A stretch of DNA of 64,000 nucleotides from Polaribacter vadi (GCF_001761365.1 NZ_CP017477.1:3400001-3464000); one strand, 5' to 3'; numbered from the stretch's first letter, positions 33,687 to 44,210 are shown. Translations and numbers: made by a program. Notes: a model not told the origin generated them from the letters alone.

Positions 33687-36600
33687 ATGCTAAATAAAAG
33701 CATCAAATTTCTAATAGAAAATAAACTCGTAGCAGTTTTACTACTCTTGCTTTTTGTAGGTTGGGGAACTGTAAATGCTCCTTTTAATTGGAATATTCCT
33801 TTTTTACCAAGCAATCCTGTTGCTGTAGATGCTATTCCAGATATTGGCGAAAATCAGCAAATTGTATTTACAAAATGGGATGGTCGTTCACCACAAGATA
33901 TCGAAGACCAAATTACGTATCCTTTAACCACTTCCTTATTGGGTATTCCTGGAGTTAAAACAATCAGAAGTTCTTCTATGTTTGGTTTTTCCAGTATCTA
34001 CATCATTTTTGAAGAAGATATTGAGTTTTACTGGAGTAGAAGTCGAATTTTAGAAAAACTAAATTCTTTACCAAGCAACCTATTACCTGAAGGCGTTAAT
34101 CCTGCTTTAGGACCAGATGCAACAGGTTTAGGGCAAATTTATTGGTACACTTTAGAAGGTCGTGATGAAAAAGGAAATGTTACAGGTGGTTGGGATTTAC
34201 AAGAATTACGAAGCATCCAAGACTACTATGTAAAATACGGATTATCTTCTGCAAGTGGCGTTGCTGAAGTTGCCTCAATTGGTGGTTATGTGCAAGAATA
34301 TCAAGTAGATGTGAATCCAGAATTAATGCGACAATATAATGTTGGATTAAATCAAGTTGTAAAAGCGGTTAAAAGTAGCAATCAAGATATTGGAGCACAG
34401 ACTTTAGAAATCAATCAAGCTGAATATTTAGTACGTGGATTAGGGTATATAAAATCTATTGAAGATATTGAAAATGCTGTTGTTACTTCCGAAGATTTTA
34501 CAGCCATCAAAATAAAAGACATTGGTAAAGTTTCTTTAGGACCAGCAACAAGAAGAGGCATTTTAGATAAAGAAGGTGCTGAGGTTGTGGGTGGTGTTGT
34601 AGTTGCAAGATATGGGGCAAATCCTATGGAAGTTATTACAAACGTAAAGACTCAAATTGAAGAATTAAAAGGAGGTTTACCAACGAAAGTGTTGGCTGAT
34701 GGGAGAATATCACAACTAACAATTGTTCCTTTTTATGATAGAACAGAACTAATTCACGAAACATTAGACACCTTAAATGAAGCGCTAACATTAGAAATTC
34801 TAATTACCATTTTAGTAATTATTGTAATGGTTTTTAATCTTCGAGCTTCTATTTTAATATCTGGTTTATTGCCTGTTGCAGTATTAATGGTTTTTGTTAC
34901 GATGAAACTATTTAATGTTGATGCAAATATTGTGGCACTTTCAGGTATTGCAATTGCCATTGGAACTATGGTTGATGTTGGTGTAATTCTCGCCGAAAAT
35001 ATGATTCGTCATTTAGATGATAAAAAACTTCAAATTCGTGAAGATGGTTCAAAATATACTACAGATGAAATAATTTACAACGCAACTGCAGAAGTTTCTG
35101 GAGCAATATTAACAGCAGTTTTAACGACTATTATCAGTTTTGTTCCTGTATTTACAATGATTGGTGCAGAAGGAAAATTGTTTAGACCATTAGCTTTTAC
35201 CAAAACAATGGCATTATCTGCATCTTTAGTGATTGCTTTATTTTTAATTCCACCATTTGCAGCTTATTTATTCAGAAAAACAACACTTAAAAAATCTTTT
35301 AGCCATATTTTAAATATCGCCTTAATACTTGCTGGAATAATAATTATAATGAGTGGGTTTTGGTTAGGAAGTGTTTTAATTGCATTTGGAATTAATGGAT
35401 TATTCGTTGCTTTAGGAAAACTGAATAAGAAAAATAGTAATCTTATCAATATTATTATTTCTTGTGCAGCTATTATATTTTTACTGGCAGAATATTGGAG
35501 ACCATTAGGTTTTGACAGAAGTATCTTTATCAATTTAATTTTTGTAGCTATTATTTGTTTCGGAATTTTAGGAATATTCTCTGTTTTTAGAAGGTATTAT
35601 GGGCAAATTTTAAAATGGGCTTTAGCAAATAAACTCTTGTTTTTAATAATTCCTGTAACAGTTCTTATTTCTGGAGGTTGGATTTTAAATAACACAGGTA
35701 AAGAATTTATGCCCTCTTTAAATGAAGGCTCATTCTTATTAATGCCAACATCATTGCCACATTCTGGTATCGAAGAAAATAAACGAGTTTTACAACAATT
35801 GGATATGGCAGTAGCTACCATTCCAGAAATTGAAACGGTGGTTGGTAAAGCAGGCAGAACCGAATCTGCTTTAGATCCTGCACCTTTATCTATGTACGAA
35901 AATATGATTCAGTATAAATCTGAATACATGCGTAATTCAGAAGGAAAAAGGCAACGTTATAAAATAAATAATGAAGGTGCTTTTGAACTAAAAAATGGAC
36001 AATTTATTAAAAACCCAAATAATTCAGAAAATGCACGTTTCACGAAACTTGAACACGACCAACTTATTGAAAATAATGATGGCGAATTCTATCGTAATTG
36101 GCGACCAGAAATTAATTCTCCAGATGATATTTGGAATGAAATTGTAAAAGTTACCAAACTACCAGGTGTTACTTCTGCCCCAAAATTACAACCGATTGAA
36201 ACAAGATTGGTCATGCTACAAACTGGAATGCGTGCACCAATGGGAATAAAAGTAAAAGGACAAGATTTAAAACAAATTGAAACGTTTGGTTTGCAATTAG
36301 AGAACTTTTTAAAACAAGCAGAAGGTGTTAAAGTGGAAGCTGTTTTTGCTGATAGAATTGTTGGTAAACCTTATTTACTAATTGATATTGATAGAGAAAA
36401 AATAGCACGTTATGGAATTTCTATTGAAGATGTACAGAATGTTTTAAAGGTTGCTGTTGGTGGCATGCAATTAACACAAACTGTAGAAGGAAGAGAACGT
36501 TATGGAATTCGAGTGCGTTATCCAAGGGAATTACGTAATAATCCTGAATCAATAAAAGATATTTATATTCCTGTTTCAACAGGAAATCCTGTTCCTTTAA

Positions 36601-37448
36601 GTGAATTAGCAACCATTAGATACGAACAAGGGCCACAAGTTATAAAAAGTGAAGATACTTTTTTAGTAGGTTATGTTTTGTTTGATAAATTAGATGGTTT
36701 TGCAGAAGTTGATGTTGTTGAAAATGCACAAGCATTATTTAAAGAAAAAATAGATTCTGGTGAATTAATTGTTCCAAAAGGAATCAGCTATAAATTTACT
36801 GGAACCTATGAAAATCAATTGAGAGCAGAAAAAACGTTATCTGTGGTTGTTCCTTTAGCATTGGCAATTATTTTCTTGATTTTATATTTTCAGTTTAAAT
36901 CGGTTTCTACATCACTAATGGTTTTTACAGGAATTACAGTTGCTTTTGCAGGTGGTTTTATTATGATTTGGTTGTATGGTCAAGATTGGTTTTTCAATTT
37001 TAGCTTTTTTGGTGAGAATATGAGAGACCTCTTCAATATGAAAACCATTAATTTAAGTGTGGCTGTTTGGGTAGGTTTTATTGCGCTATTTGGTATTGCA
37101 ACAGATGATGGTGTTGTAATGGCAACCTATTTAACGCAAACATTTGAACGTGAAAAACCTGCTGATAAAAAAAGTATTAGAATAGCTTCTTTACAAGCAG
37201 CTGAGAAAAGAATTCGTCCTTGTTTAATGACAACAGTAACCACCATTTTAGCGTTGTTACCAGTATTAACATCCACAGGAAAAGGAAGCGATATTATGAT
37301 TCCTATGGCAATTCCAATTTTTGGAGGAATGGTCATTGATATTACCTCTTATTTTATTGTGCCTGTATTGTTTAGTTGGAGAGAAGAAATAAAATTGAAA
37401 AGATTAGCAAAAAAAGAGAATCAAGAATCAAGACAAATTGCAGATTAA
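33687..37448 (+). CDS. cusA: CusA-type heavy-metal efflux RND permease (Cu/Ag)
   Basis: The inner-membrane proton-driven pump of a CusCBA-type tripartite exporter. The fourth-helix signature GIAIAIGTMVDVGVILAEN (about 418-436) is of the CusA monovalent-metal type, unlike the DFG..VDGAV pattern of Zn/Co/Cd pumps. Two large periplasmic loops and 12 core helices are present. At 1253 residues it is about 200 longer than usual. The extra length lies in hydrophobic segments between about 535 and 635 and in a charged insert near 745-805. The TolC and CusB-like partners are encoded in the same cluster. Confidence 0.9.
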   Translation: MLNKSIKFLIENKLVAVLLLLLFVGWGTVNAPFNWNIPFLPSNPVAVDAIPDIGENQQIVFTKWDGRSPQDIEDQITYPLTTSLLGIPGVKTIRSSSMFGFSSIYIIFEEDIEFYWSRSRILEKLNSLPSNLLPEGVNPALGPDATGLGQIYWYTLEGRDEKGNVTGGWDLQELRSIQDYYVKYGLSSASGVAEVASIGGYVQEYQVDVNPELMRQYNVGLNQVVKAVKSSNQDIGAQTLEINQAEYLVRGLGYIKSIEDIENAVVTSEDFTAIKIKDIGKVSLGPATRRGILDKEGAEVVGGVVVARYGANPMEVITNVKTQIEELKGGLPTKVLADGRISQLTIVPFYDRTELIHETLDTLNEALTLEILITILVIIVMVFNLRASILISGLLPVAVLMVFVTMKLFNVDANIVALSGIAIAIGTMVDVGVILAENMIRHLDDKKLQIREDGSKYTTDEIIYNATAEVSGAILTAVLTTIISFVPVFTMIGAEGKLFRPLAFTKTMALSASLVIALFLIPPFAAYLFRKTTLKKSFSHILNIALILAGIIIIMSGFWLGSVLIAFGINGLFVALGKLNKKNSNLINIIISCAAIIFLLAEYWRPLGFDRSIFINLIFVAIICFGILGIFSVFRRYYGQILKWALANKLLFLIIPVTVLISGGWILNNTGKEFMPSLNEGSFLLMPTSLPHSGIEENKRVLQQLDMAVATIPEIETVVGKAGRTESALDPAPLSMYENMIQYKSEYMRNSEGKRQRYKINNEGAFELKNGQFIKNPNNSENARFTKLEHDQLIENNDGEFYRNWRPEINSPDDIWNEIVKVTKLPGVTSAPKLQPIETRLVMLQTGMRAPMGIKVKGQDLKQIETFGLQLENFLKQAEGVKVEAVFADRIVGKPYLLIDIDREKIARYGISIEDVQNVLKVAVGGMQLTQTVEGRERYGIRVRYPRELRNNPESIKDIYIPVSTGNPVPLSELATIRYEQGPQVIKSEDTFLVGYVLFDKLDGFAEVDVVENAQALFKEKIDSGELIVPKGISYKFTGTYENQLRAEKTLSVVVPLALAIIFLILYFQFKSVSTSLMVFTGITVAFAGGFIMIWLYGQDWFFNFSFFGENMRDLFNMKTINLSVAVWVGFIALFGIATDDGVVMATYLTQTFEREKPADKKSIRIASLQAAEKRIRPCLMTTVTTILALLPVLTSTGKGSDIMIPMAIPIFGGMVIDITSYFIVPVLFSWREEIKLKRLAKKENQESRQIAD

Positions 37449-37449
37449 C

Positions 37450-38685
37450 ATGAAAAATATACATAAACTATTTAGAAAAACCTTTATTTTTTGTACGCTC
37501 TTTTTTGTTATAAAAAGTCAAAGTCAAGAACTGCAAAGCTATTTGAAACAAGCAATGGCAAACAATCCAGAAATTCAAAAATTTGAATTACAATATAATA
37601 TTGCTTCCGAAAAAGTAAACGGAGTAAAAACGCTCCCAAATACTGAATTTGGTGCAAGCTATTTTGTAAGCGAACCAGAAACAAGAACAGGTGCACAACG
37701 TTTTAAACTATCTGTAAAACAAATGTTGCCTTGGTTTGGAACCATTACTTCAAAAGAAAATTACATTTCTTCTTTGGCAGATGCTACATATGAAGATATT
37801 GTTATTGCTAAACGTAAACTGATAACTTCTGTTTCACAATCGTATTATAATTTGTATGCGAATGCCGCAAAACAAAAAGTTCTAGAAGAAAATATAAAAT
37901 TACTTGAAACCTATGAAACATTAGCGTTAACATCTGTTGAAGTTGGCAAAGCATCTGCTGTAGATGTTTTACGATTGCAAATGCGTCAAAATGAAATGGA
38001 ACAATTATTGGCAATTTTAAATCAACAATATTTAACTGAAAAAACTACCTTCAATAAGTTATTGAATCGTGATAAATCGATTTCTATAAATATTTTAAGT
38101 GATTTGAATTTTCCTTCTGAAGACTTTGAGATGAACACTAATACTTTAGAGGTACATCCAGAATTATTAAAGTACGATAAATTGTATCAATCTATAGAAA
38201 CATCAGAATTATTAAATAAAAAAGAGAATGCTCCAATGATTGGTTTTGGATTGGATTATATAAATGTTGTTGAACGACCTAATATGAATTTTAGTGATAA
38301 TGGTAAAGATATTTTAATGCCAATGGTAACAGTATCAATACCAATTTTTAACAATAGTTATAAATCAAAAACCAAACAAAACAGCTTACAACAACAAGAA
38401 ATTTTAGCACAAAAACAAGAACGAAAAAATACATTAGAAACTTTTTTAGATAAAGCAATAAACGAACGTATTGCTGCCAGAATAAGTTATAAAACTCAAA
38501 CTAAAAACGTAAAACAAGCAAAAAATGCAGAAGAAATTCTTATTAAAAATTATGAAACAGGAACAATTGATTTTAACGATGTATTAGACATTCAGGAGTT
38601 ACAATTAAAGTTTGAAATGAATCAAATTGAATCTATTAAATCCTATTTTATCCAAACTACAATTATTAATTATCTAACCAATTAA
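37450..38685 (+). CDS. TolC-family outer-membrane efflux channel (CusC-like)
   Basis: The outer-membrane exit duct of the tripartite pump, 411 residues from the ATG at 37450, which lies 1 nt after the cusA stop. An upstream in-frame start at 37438 would overlap cusA and precede a poorer signal peptide. The signal sequence ends near SQSQE. Two long coiled-coil repeats of the outer-membrane efflux family follow (about 25-215 and 225-410), with LLKYDKLYQSIE in the second. Order and spacing show one operon with cusA. Confidence 0.88.
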   Translation: MKNIHKLFRKTFIFCTLFFVIKSQSQELQSYLKQAMANNPEIQKFELQYNIASEKVNGVKTLPNTEFGASYFVSEPETRTGAQRFKLSVKQMLPWFGTITSKENYISSLADATYEDIVIAKRKLITSVSQSYYNLYANAAKQKVLEENIKLLETYETLALTSVEVGKASAVDVLRLQMRQNEMEQLLAILNQQYLTEKTTFNKLLNRDKSISINILSDLNFPSEDFEMNTNTLEVHPELLKYDKLYQSIETSELLNKKENAPMIGFGLDYINVVERPNMNFSDNGKDILMPMVTVSIPIFNNSYKSKTKQNSLQQQEILAQKQERKNTLETFLDKAINERIAARISYKTQTKNVKQAKNAEEILIKNYETGTIDFNDVLDIQELQLKFEMNQIESIKSYFIQTTIINYLTN

Positions 38686-38688
38686 ATT

Positions 38689-39414
38689 ATGAATAAACTA
38701 AAAAATACAATAGTATCAATAATTTTTGTGTTAACAATTATTTCCTGTCAATCAAAGGATAACAAAGTTAAAAATATAGAAGTTAACTATACAGGTGCTT
38801 TAAAAACAATGATGTCTGGCAACTTAAAAGCTACAGTAAGTTTAGATAGCCTTTCTAAGAAAAAGAATTTTTATGCACTTGGGGCTGTAGAAAACCTAAA
38901 AGGTGAAATACAAATATTCAATAGCAAACCAACTAACTCTTTTGTATTAGATAGTAGTTTACTAATAGATGAATCATTTAATCTAAAGGCTGCTCTATTG
39001 GTATATGCTGAAGTTGAAGAATGGAAGAGTTATAGTATTGAGAAATTTACAAATAAAAAGGATTTAGAATCAGCCATCTTTAAAATGGCAAAAACTAATG
39101 GAATTGATACTGAAAAACCTTTTCCTTTTTTATTAGAAGGAAAAATTGAGTCTTTAGATTGGCACGTTATCAATTGGAAAGATGGAGATACTATTCACAA
39201 TCATCAAAAGCATAAAGAATCTGGATTAAATGGAAGTTTAAATAATACAGAAGTACAAATTATAGGCTTCCATTCTACAAAACATAAAGCGGTTTTTACA
39301 CATCACACTACTAATATTCATATGCATTTTAAAACAAACGATAGTAATATCGCTGGTCATATTGATGATTTAAAATTAGCTAAAACAATTACATTAAAAC
39401 TACCTAAACAATGA
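38689..39414 (+). CDS. Acetolactate-decarboxylase-like lipoprotein in the copper cluster
   Basis: A 241-residue lipoprotein: signal peptide 1-19 and lipobox cysteine C20 (IISC). By hand alignment with acetolactate decarboxylase (AlsD/BudA) the whole fold is recognisable: YTGALKTMMSG, then FYALGAVENLKGEIQIF (E73 at the conserved Glu), WHVINW, and NIHMHF...AGH. The three zinc-ligand histidines are kept (H211, H213, H224). The catalytic arginine of the THTRT element appears replaced by Trp in WHVINWKDG, and the C-terminal segment is shorter. It lies 3 nt after the TolC gene and overlaps copA by 4 nt. A periplasmic metal-binding or metal-delivery role is more likely than acetoin formation, but this is inference. 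Confidence 0.72.
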   Translation: MNKLKNTIVSIIFVLTIISCQSKDNKVKNIEVNYTGALKTMMSGNLKATVSLDSLSKKKNFYALGAVENLKGEIQIFNSKPTNSFVLDSSLLIDESFNLKAALLVYAEVEEWKSYSIEKFTNKKDLESAIFKMAKTNGIDTEKPFPFLLEGKIESLDWHVINWKDGDTIHNHQKHKESGLNGSLNNTEVQIIGFHSTKHKAVFTHHTTNIHMHFKTNDSNIAGHIDDLKLAKTITLKLPKQ

Positions 39415-41909
39415 AACATACATACCAAATAAAAGGGATGACTTGCAATGGTTGCAGAAGCCATGTAGAAAAAACACTTTCTAATGTTGAAGGTGTTTCA
39501 AAAGCATCTGTTAATTTAGAAAAAGCTGAAGCAACTATAGAAATGGATGCTCATATTAAAATAGAAACCTTTCAAGAAGCTCTAAAAAAAGATGGAGGTA
39601 GCTATAGTATTTATAAACCTGGAGATCATCAACATATAAAAGAAGAAAAAAAACAAACACCTAAAGGAAAAGGGACAGGTGTTTTTTATTGTCCAATGCA
39701 TTGTGAAGGCGAAAAGACGTATAACAAACCTGGAGATTGTCCTGTATGTGGTATGGATTTAGTAGAAGAGCAAAATCTAGCAATTACAAATCCAGAACAA
39801 TGGACGTGCCCAATGCATCCAGAAGTTGTAAAAGATGAAGCTGGAGATTGCCCAATTTGTGGAATGGATTTAGTGCCAATGGAAGCAGATAGTTCTGCAG
39901 AAGAAAAAACCTATAAAAAGCTATCTAAAAAGTTTTGGATTGCAGTTGCGTTTACATTACCTATTTTTTTAATTGCAATGAGTGAAATGCTTTCTAACAA
40001 TCCATTATACGATATTTTAGAACAGAAGAACTGGAATTGGGTTCAGTTTGCATTATCAATTCCTGTAGTATTTTATGCGACTTGGATGTTTTTTGAACGT
40101 GCTTATAAAAGTATAAAAACATGGAATCTAAATATGTTTACACTAATTGGTATTGGAGCAGGAGTTTCTTGGCTATTTAGTGTTTTCGGAATGCTTTTTC
40201 CTGACGTTTTTCCAAGTCAATTTAAAACAGAATTTGGTGCAGTACACGTTTATTTTGAAGCAGCAACTGTAATTTTAACGCTGGTGTTAATGGGGCAATT
40301 ATTAGAAGCTCGTGCACATAGCAAGACAAATTCAGCTGTAAAAGAACTGCTAAAATTAGCACCTAATAAAGCTACCAAAATAGTAGATGGAGAAGAAGTT
40401 GAGGTATCTATTGATAAAATAGAATTGAATGATATTTTAAAAGTAAAACCAGGAGATAAAATTCCTGTTGATGGTACAATTACAGAAGGCGAAACAACTG
40501 TAGACGAATCTATGATTACAGGAGAACCAATTCCTGTAAACAAATCTGAAGGAGATAAAATAAGTAGTGGAACTATAAATGGGAATCAGTCTTTTTTAAT
40601 GGAAGCAAAAAAAGTGGGTAGTGATACATTGCTTTCTCAAATTATTCATATGGTAAATGACGCCAGTAAAAGTCGTGCACCTATTCAAAAATTAGCAGAT
40701 ACAGTTTCTGGTTATTTTGTTCCAGTTGTAGTTTTAATTTCTTTAATCACATTTATAGTTTGGGCAATTTGGGGTCCAGAACCAGCTTATGTATATGCTT
40801 TAGTAAATGCAATTGCAGTTTTAATTATTGCTTGTCCTTGTGCTTTAGGATTGGCAACTCCAATGTCTGTAATGGTTGGTGTTGGTAAAGGTGCTCAAAA
40901 TGGAGTACTAATTAAAAATGCGGAAGCTTTAGAGAAAATGAATACAGTAGATACGCTAATTGTTGATAAAACAGGAACTATAACTGAAGGAAAACCAACC
41001 GTAGAAAAAGTAGGTGTTTTCGATGAAAATTATACTGAAAATGAAGTTTTAAATTATATTGTTTCATTAAACACAAATAGCGAACATCCTTTAGCAGAAG
41101 CTACTGTAAAGTATGGAAAAGAGCAAAATGCTGAAATTATAAAATCCAATTCTTTTTCTGCGTTTACTGGTAAAGGAGTTGAAGCTGTTATTAATGATAA
41201 AAAAGTATCCTTAGGAAATCCAAAAATGATGGAATACGCAAATGCAAAAATTTCATCAGAAATGGAAAAAGAAGCAGTTTCTTATCAAAAACAAGGAAAA
41301 ACAGTTTCTTATGTATCAATAGACAAAATTGTAATTGGTTATGTTGTTATTGGTGATAAAATTAAAGACACTAGCGCAAAAGCAATTAAGAAATTACAAG
41401 AAATGGGCATTGCTGTAATTATGTTAACTGGAGATAATTACAATACAGCAAAAGCAGTAGCTACAGAATTAAATTTGGCAGATTTTAAAGCAAGTATGTT
41501 ACCAGAAGATAAATTGAAAGAAGTAGAAAAATTACAAGAAAAAGGAAATGTTGTTGCAATGGCAGGAGATGGAATTAACGATGCACCAGCTTTAGCTAAA
41601 AGTGATGTTGGTATTGCAATGGGAACAGGAACAGATGTTGCTATTGAAAGTGCAATGATAACTTTGGTAAAAGGAGATTTACATGGAATTGTAAAAGCAA
41701 GAAATTTAAGTGTTGGGGTTATGAGAAACATCAAACAAAATTTATTTTTTGCACTAATTTACAATACGTTAGGTGTGCCAATTGCAGCAGGTATTTTATT
41801 CCCTTTTTTCGGAATATTATTATCACCAATGATTGCAGCATTAGCAATGAGCTTTAGCTCGGTTTCTGTAATTACAAACGCATTAAGATTAAGAACAATT
41901 AAAGTTTAA
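39411..41909 (+). CDS. copA: Copper-translocating P1B-type ATPase
   Basis: An ATP-driven copper exporter of 832 residues. It has an N-terminal HMA domain with GMTCNGC (C12, C15), then two heavy-metal-binding domains with YCPMHCEGE and CPVCGMDL (about 93-120) and TCPMHPEV and CPICGMDL (about 131-158). Membrane helices follow, with CPC at 475-477, the phosphorylated D519 in DKTGT and GDGINDAPAL. The CPC motif and soft-metal N-terminus mark a Cu(I) pump. It overlaps the acetolactate-decarboxylase-like gene by 4 nt, showing translational coupling. Confidence 0.93.
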   Translation: MKHTYQIKGMTCNGCRSHVEKTLSNVEGVSKASVNLEKAEATIEMDAHIKIETFQEALKKDGGSYSIYKPGDHQHIKEEKKQTPKGKGTGVFYCPMHCEGEKTYNKPGDCPVCGMDLVEEQNLAITNPEQWTCPMHPEVVKDEAGDCPICGMDLVPMEADSSAEEKTYKKLSKKFWIAVAFTLPIFLIAMSEMLSNNPLYDILEQKNWNWVQFALSIPVVFYATWMFFERAYKSIKTWNLNMFTLIGIGAGVSWLFSVFGMLFPDVFPSQFKTEFGAVHVYFEAATVILTLVLMGQLLEARAHSKTNSAVKELLKLAPNKATKIVDGEEVEVSIDKIELNDILKVKPGDKIPVDGTITEGETTVDESMITGEPIPVNKSEGDKISSGTINGNQSFLMEAKKVGSDTLLSQIIHMVNDASKSRAPIQKLADTVSGYFVPVVVLISLITFIVWAIWGPEPAYVYALVNAIAVLIIACPCALGLATPMSVMVGVGKGAQNGVLIKNAEALEKMNTVDTLIVDKTGTITEGKPTVEKVGVFDENYTENEVLNYIVSLNTNSEHPLAEATVKYGKEQNAEIIKSNSFSAFTGKGVEAVINDKKVSLGNPKMMEYANAKISSEMEKEAVSYQKQGKTVSYVSIDKIVIGYVVIGDKIKDTSAKAIKKLQEMGIAVIMLTGDNYNTAKAVATELNLADFKASMLPEDKLKEVEKLQEKGNVVAMAGDGINDAPALAKSDVGIAMGTGTDVAIESAMITLVKGDLHGIVKARNLSVGVMRNIKQNLFFALIYNTLGVPIAAGILFPFFGILLSPMIAALAMSFSSVSVITNALRLRTIKV

Positions 41910-41927
41910 CTATAAAATTAAAATCAA

Positions 41928-42422
41928 ATGGAAAATTCAAATCAAGATTCAAACAAACAAAAAGGAATGAGCAATTACACAAAATTTTTTCTAATGTTAG
42001 GGCTATCTTTTATAGCAATGTATATTACAATGTACTTAAATACGTATGAATTCGACCACGTTTATTTTAGCTTGACTCGTTTTTATATGTCTTGTTTAGG
42101 TATTTCTACAATGGCAGTAATAATGTGGTTTTTTATGCGAAATATGTATAAAAATAAAAAGAAAAACATAGCTATTTTACTAGGTAGCTTGGTGCTTTTT
42201 TTAGGTGCTTTAGGGTTAGTACGTGACCAAAAATCTACAGTTGATGATGTTCTTTGGATGAGAGCAATGATTCCACACCATTCAATTGCAATCTTAACGA
42301 GTGAACGTGCAGATATTCAAGATCCAGATGTTAGAAAATTAGCAGACGATATTATTAAAGCACAGAAAAAAGAAATCGAAGAAATGAAAGCGATGATAAA
42401 ACGATTAGAAAATGAAAAATAA
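41928..42422 (+). CDS. DUF305 family protein with N-terminal membrane helices
   Basis: A 164-residue protein. Three hydrophobic segments (about 18-36, 48-66 and 75-93) precede a C-terminal DUF305 domain with WMRAMIPHHSIAILTSERA (about 110-128). The Met/His-rich MIPHH motif is the family's hallmark and is linked to copper binding in several bacteria. Its end overlaps the next gene by 11 nt. It is likely a membrane-anchored copper-binding accessory of the efflux system. Confidence 0.85.
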   Translation: MENSNQDSNKQKGMSNYTKFFLMLGLSFIAMYITMYLNTYEFDHVYFSLTRFYMSCLGISTMAVIMWFFMRNMYKNKKKNIAILLGSLVLFLGALGLVRDQKSTVDDVLWMRAMIPHHSIAILTSERADIQDPDVRKLADDIIKAQKKEIEEMKAMIKRLENEK

Positions 42423-44178
42423 AAATATAGTAATCTATTTAGGAATACTTGTTTTTGGGTTATTATTAGGCTATTTTTTCTTTGGAAATTCTTCTGATAA
42501 TACAACACATAATCATTCTGAAATAGCTGAAAAAAATCAATTGTGGACCTGCTCTATGCATCCACAAATTATGAAATCAGAACCTGGTGATTGTCCTATT
42601 TGTGGTATGGATTTAATTCCTGCAGAAAATAGTGCTGAGGGTTTAATGGCAGACCAATTTAAATTGACAGAAAATGCAATAGCGTTGGCTAATATTCAAA
42701 CTTCTATCGTTGGTAATATTCAAACAGAAGGTAATGCCATTTTATTATCAGGAAAAGTTGTAGAAAATGAAGAAGAAAATGCTGTGCAAGTCAGTTATTT
42801 TTCTGGAAGAATAGAACGTTTAAATATTAATTCTACAGGAGAAAATATTAGAAAAGGACAATTATTGGCAACAATTTATTCACCAGAATTATTTGCTGCA
42901 CAACAAGAATTAATAACTGCAGCATCCTTAAAAGAATCGCAACCTAAATTATACAAAGCAGTTCGTAGTAAATTAAAATTATGGAAACTTTCAGAAACTC
43001 AAATTAATCAAATTGAAAATTCAGGTAAAGTGAAAGAAAAATTTCCTGTATATGCAACTGTTTCTGGTACAGTTGTAGAAAAATTTGTAACAGAAGGAGC
43101 ATCTATTAAACAAGGGCAACCATTGTTTAAAATAGCAAACTTACATACAGTTTGGGCAAATTTTGATGTGTATGAAAATCAGATTGATTTATTTAAAAAA
43201 GGGCAAGAAATTTCTATAACTACAAATTCCAACAAAGAAATTAAGGCAAAAGTAGATTTTATAGACCCAGTTTTAGATACCAAAACAAGAACTGTAAAAT
43301 TAAGAGTTGTACTTGATAATAAAAACGGTGAATTTAAACCAGGAATGTTTGTTCAAGGGAAAATTAAAGGGATCAATTCTAACAAAGAAGAGGTTGTTTC
43401 TATTCCATCATCAGCAGTTTTATGGACAGGAAAACGTTCTGTTGTATATGTAAAACCAAATGAAAATGAATCTGTTTTTGAAATGCGTATAATTACATTA
43501 GGCAATAAAATTGGGAACAACTATGAAGTGATTTCTGGTTTAAAAAATGGAGAAATCATAGTTACTAATGGAACTTTTACAATAGATGCTGCTGCACAGC
43601 TACAAGGTAAAAAGTCTATGATGAATAGAAAAGGTGGCAAAGTAATAACAGGTCACGAAAATCATTTAGGAATGCAGGAAAATACAGTTACTGTAAAAAA
43701 TAACTCTAGAGTAACAGCAAGAATAAAAGTATCCAATGTATTTCAAAATCAACTAAAAATAGTCTTTAATGATTATATAGAAATGAAAGATAATTTAGTA
43801 GATGAGAAAACTGATAAAGTAATAATGGCATCAAAGAATTTGTTGCAAAATTTATCTAAAGTAGATATGAAACTCCTGAAAGAAAATGATGCTCATAGCC
43901 ACTGGATGACTTTGCAAAAAGATATTAAATCTACTACTAATGCAATTTCTAAAACAGCAGATATTATAATACAAAGAAATCATTTTAAAGAACTTTCTTC
44001 AAATTTGATAAATGCAATTCAAATATTTGGAATCAATAAAAAAGTGTATGTAGAATTTTGTCCTATGGCAAATAGCAATCAAGGAGCATATTGGTTAAGT
44101 AAAGAAGAAAAAGTGATTAATCCATATTTTGGTGAAGCGATGTTAACCTGTGGAGAAGTAAAACAAATAATAGAATAA
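42412..44178 (+). CDS. cusB: CusB-like periplasmic adaptor with heavy-metal-binding and DUF3347 domains
   Basis: The membrane-fusion subunit that joins CusA to the TolC channel. 588 residues: N-terminal anchor (about 5-23), a heavy-metal-binding domain with WTCSMHPQI and CPICGMDLIP (about 44-68), a barrel-sandwich/adaptor core (about 95-400) and a C-terminal DUF3347 domain (about 435-585) ending in VEFCPMANSNQGAYW and TCGEVKQII. The added C-terminal domain, with Cys and Met, suggests periplasmic copper capture. It overlaps the DUF305 gene by 11 nt. Confidence 0.9.
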   Translation: MKNKNIVIYLGILVFGLLLGYFFFGNSSDNTTHNHSEIAEKNQLWTCSMHPQIMKSEPGDCPICGMDLIPAENSAEGLMADQFKLTENAIALANIQTSIVGNIQTEGNAILLSGKVVENEEENAVQVSYFSGRIERLNINSTGENIRKGQLLATIYSPELFAAQQELITAASLKESQPKLYKAVRSKLKLWKLSETQINQIENSGKVKEKFPVYATVSGTVVEKFVTEGASIKQGQPLFKIANLHTVWANFDVYENQIDLFKKGQEISITTNSNKEIKAKVDFIDPVLDTKTRTVKLRVVLDNKNGEFKPGMFVQGKIKGINSNKEEVVSIPSSAVLWTGKRSVVYVKPNENESVFEMRIITLGNKIGNNYEVISGLKNGEIIVTNGTFTIDAAAQLQGKKSMMNRKGGKVITGHENHLGMQENTVTVKNNSRVTARIKVSNVFQNQLKIVFNDYIEMKDNLVDEKTDKVIMASKNLLQNLSKVDMKLLKENDAHSHWMTLQKDIKSTTNAISKTADIIIQRNHFKELSSNLINAIQIFGINKKVYVEFCPMANSNQGAYWLSKEEKVINPYFGEAMLTCGEVKQIIE

Positions 44179-44210
44179 CAAAAAATCAATTAATAATTAA
44201 ATTTTTAAAA

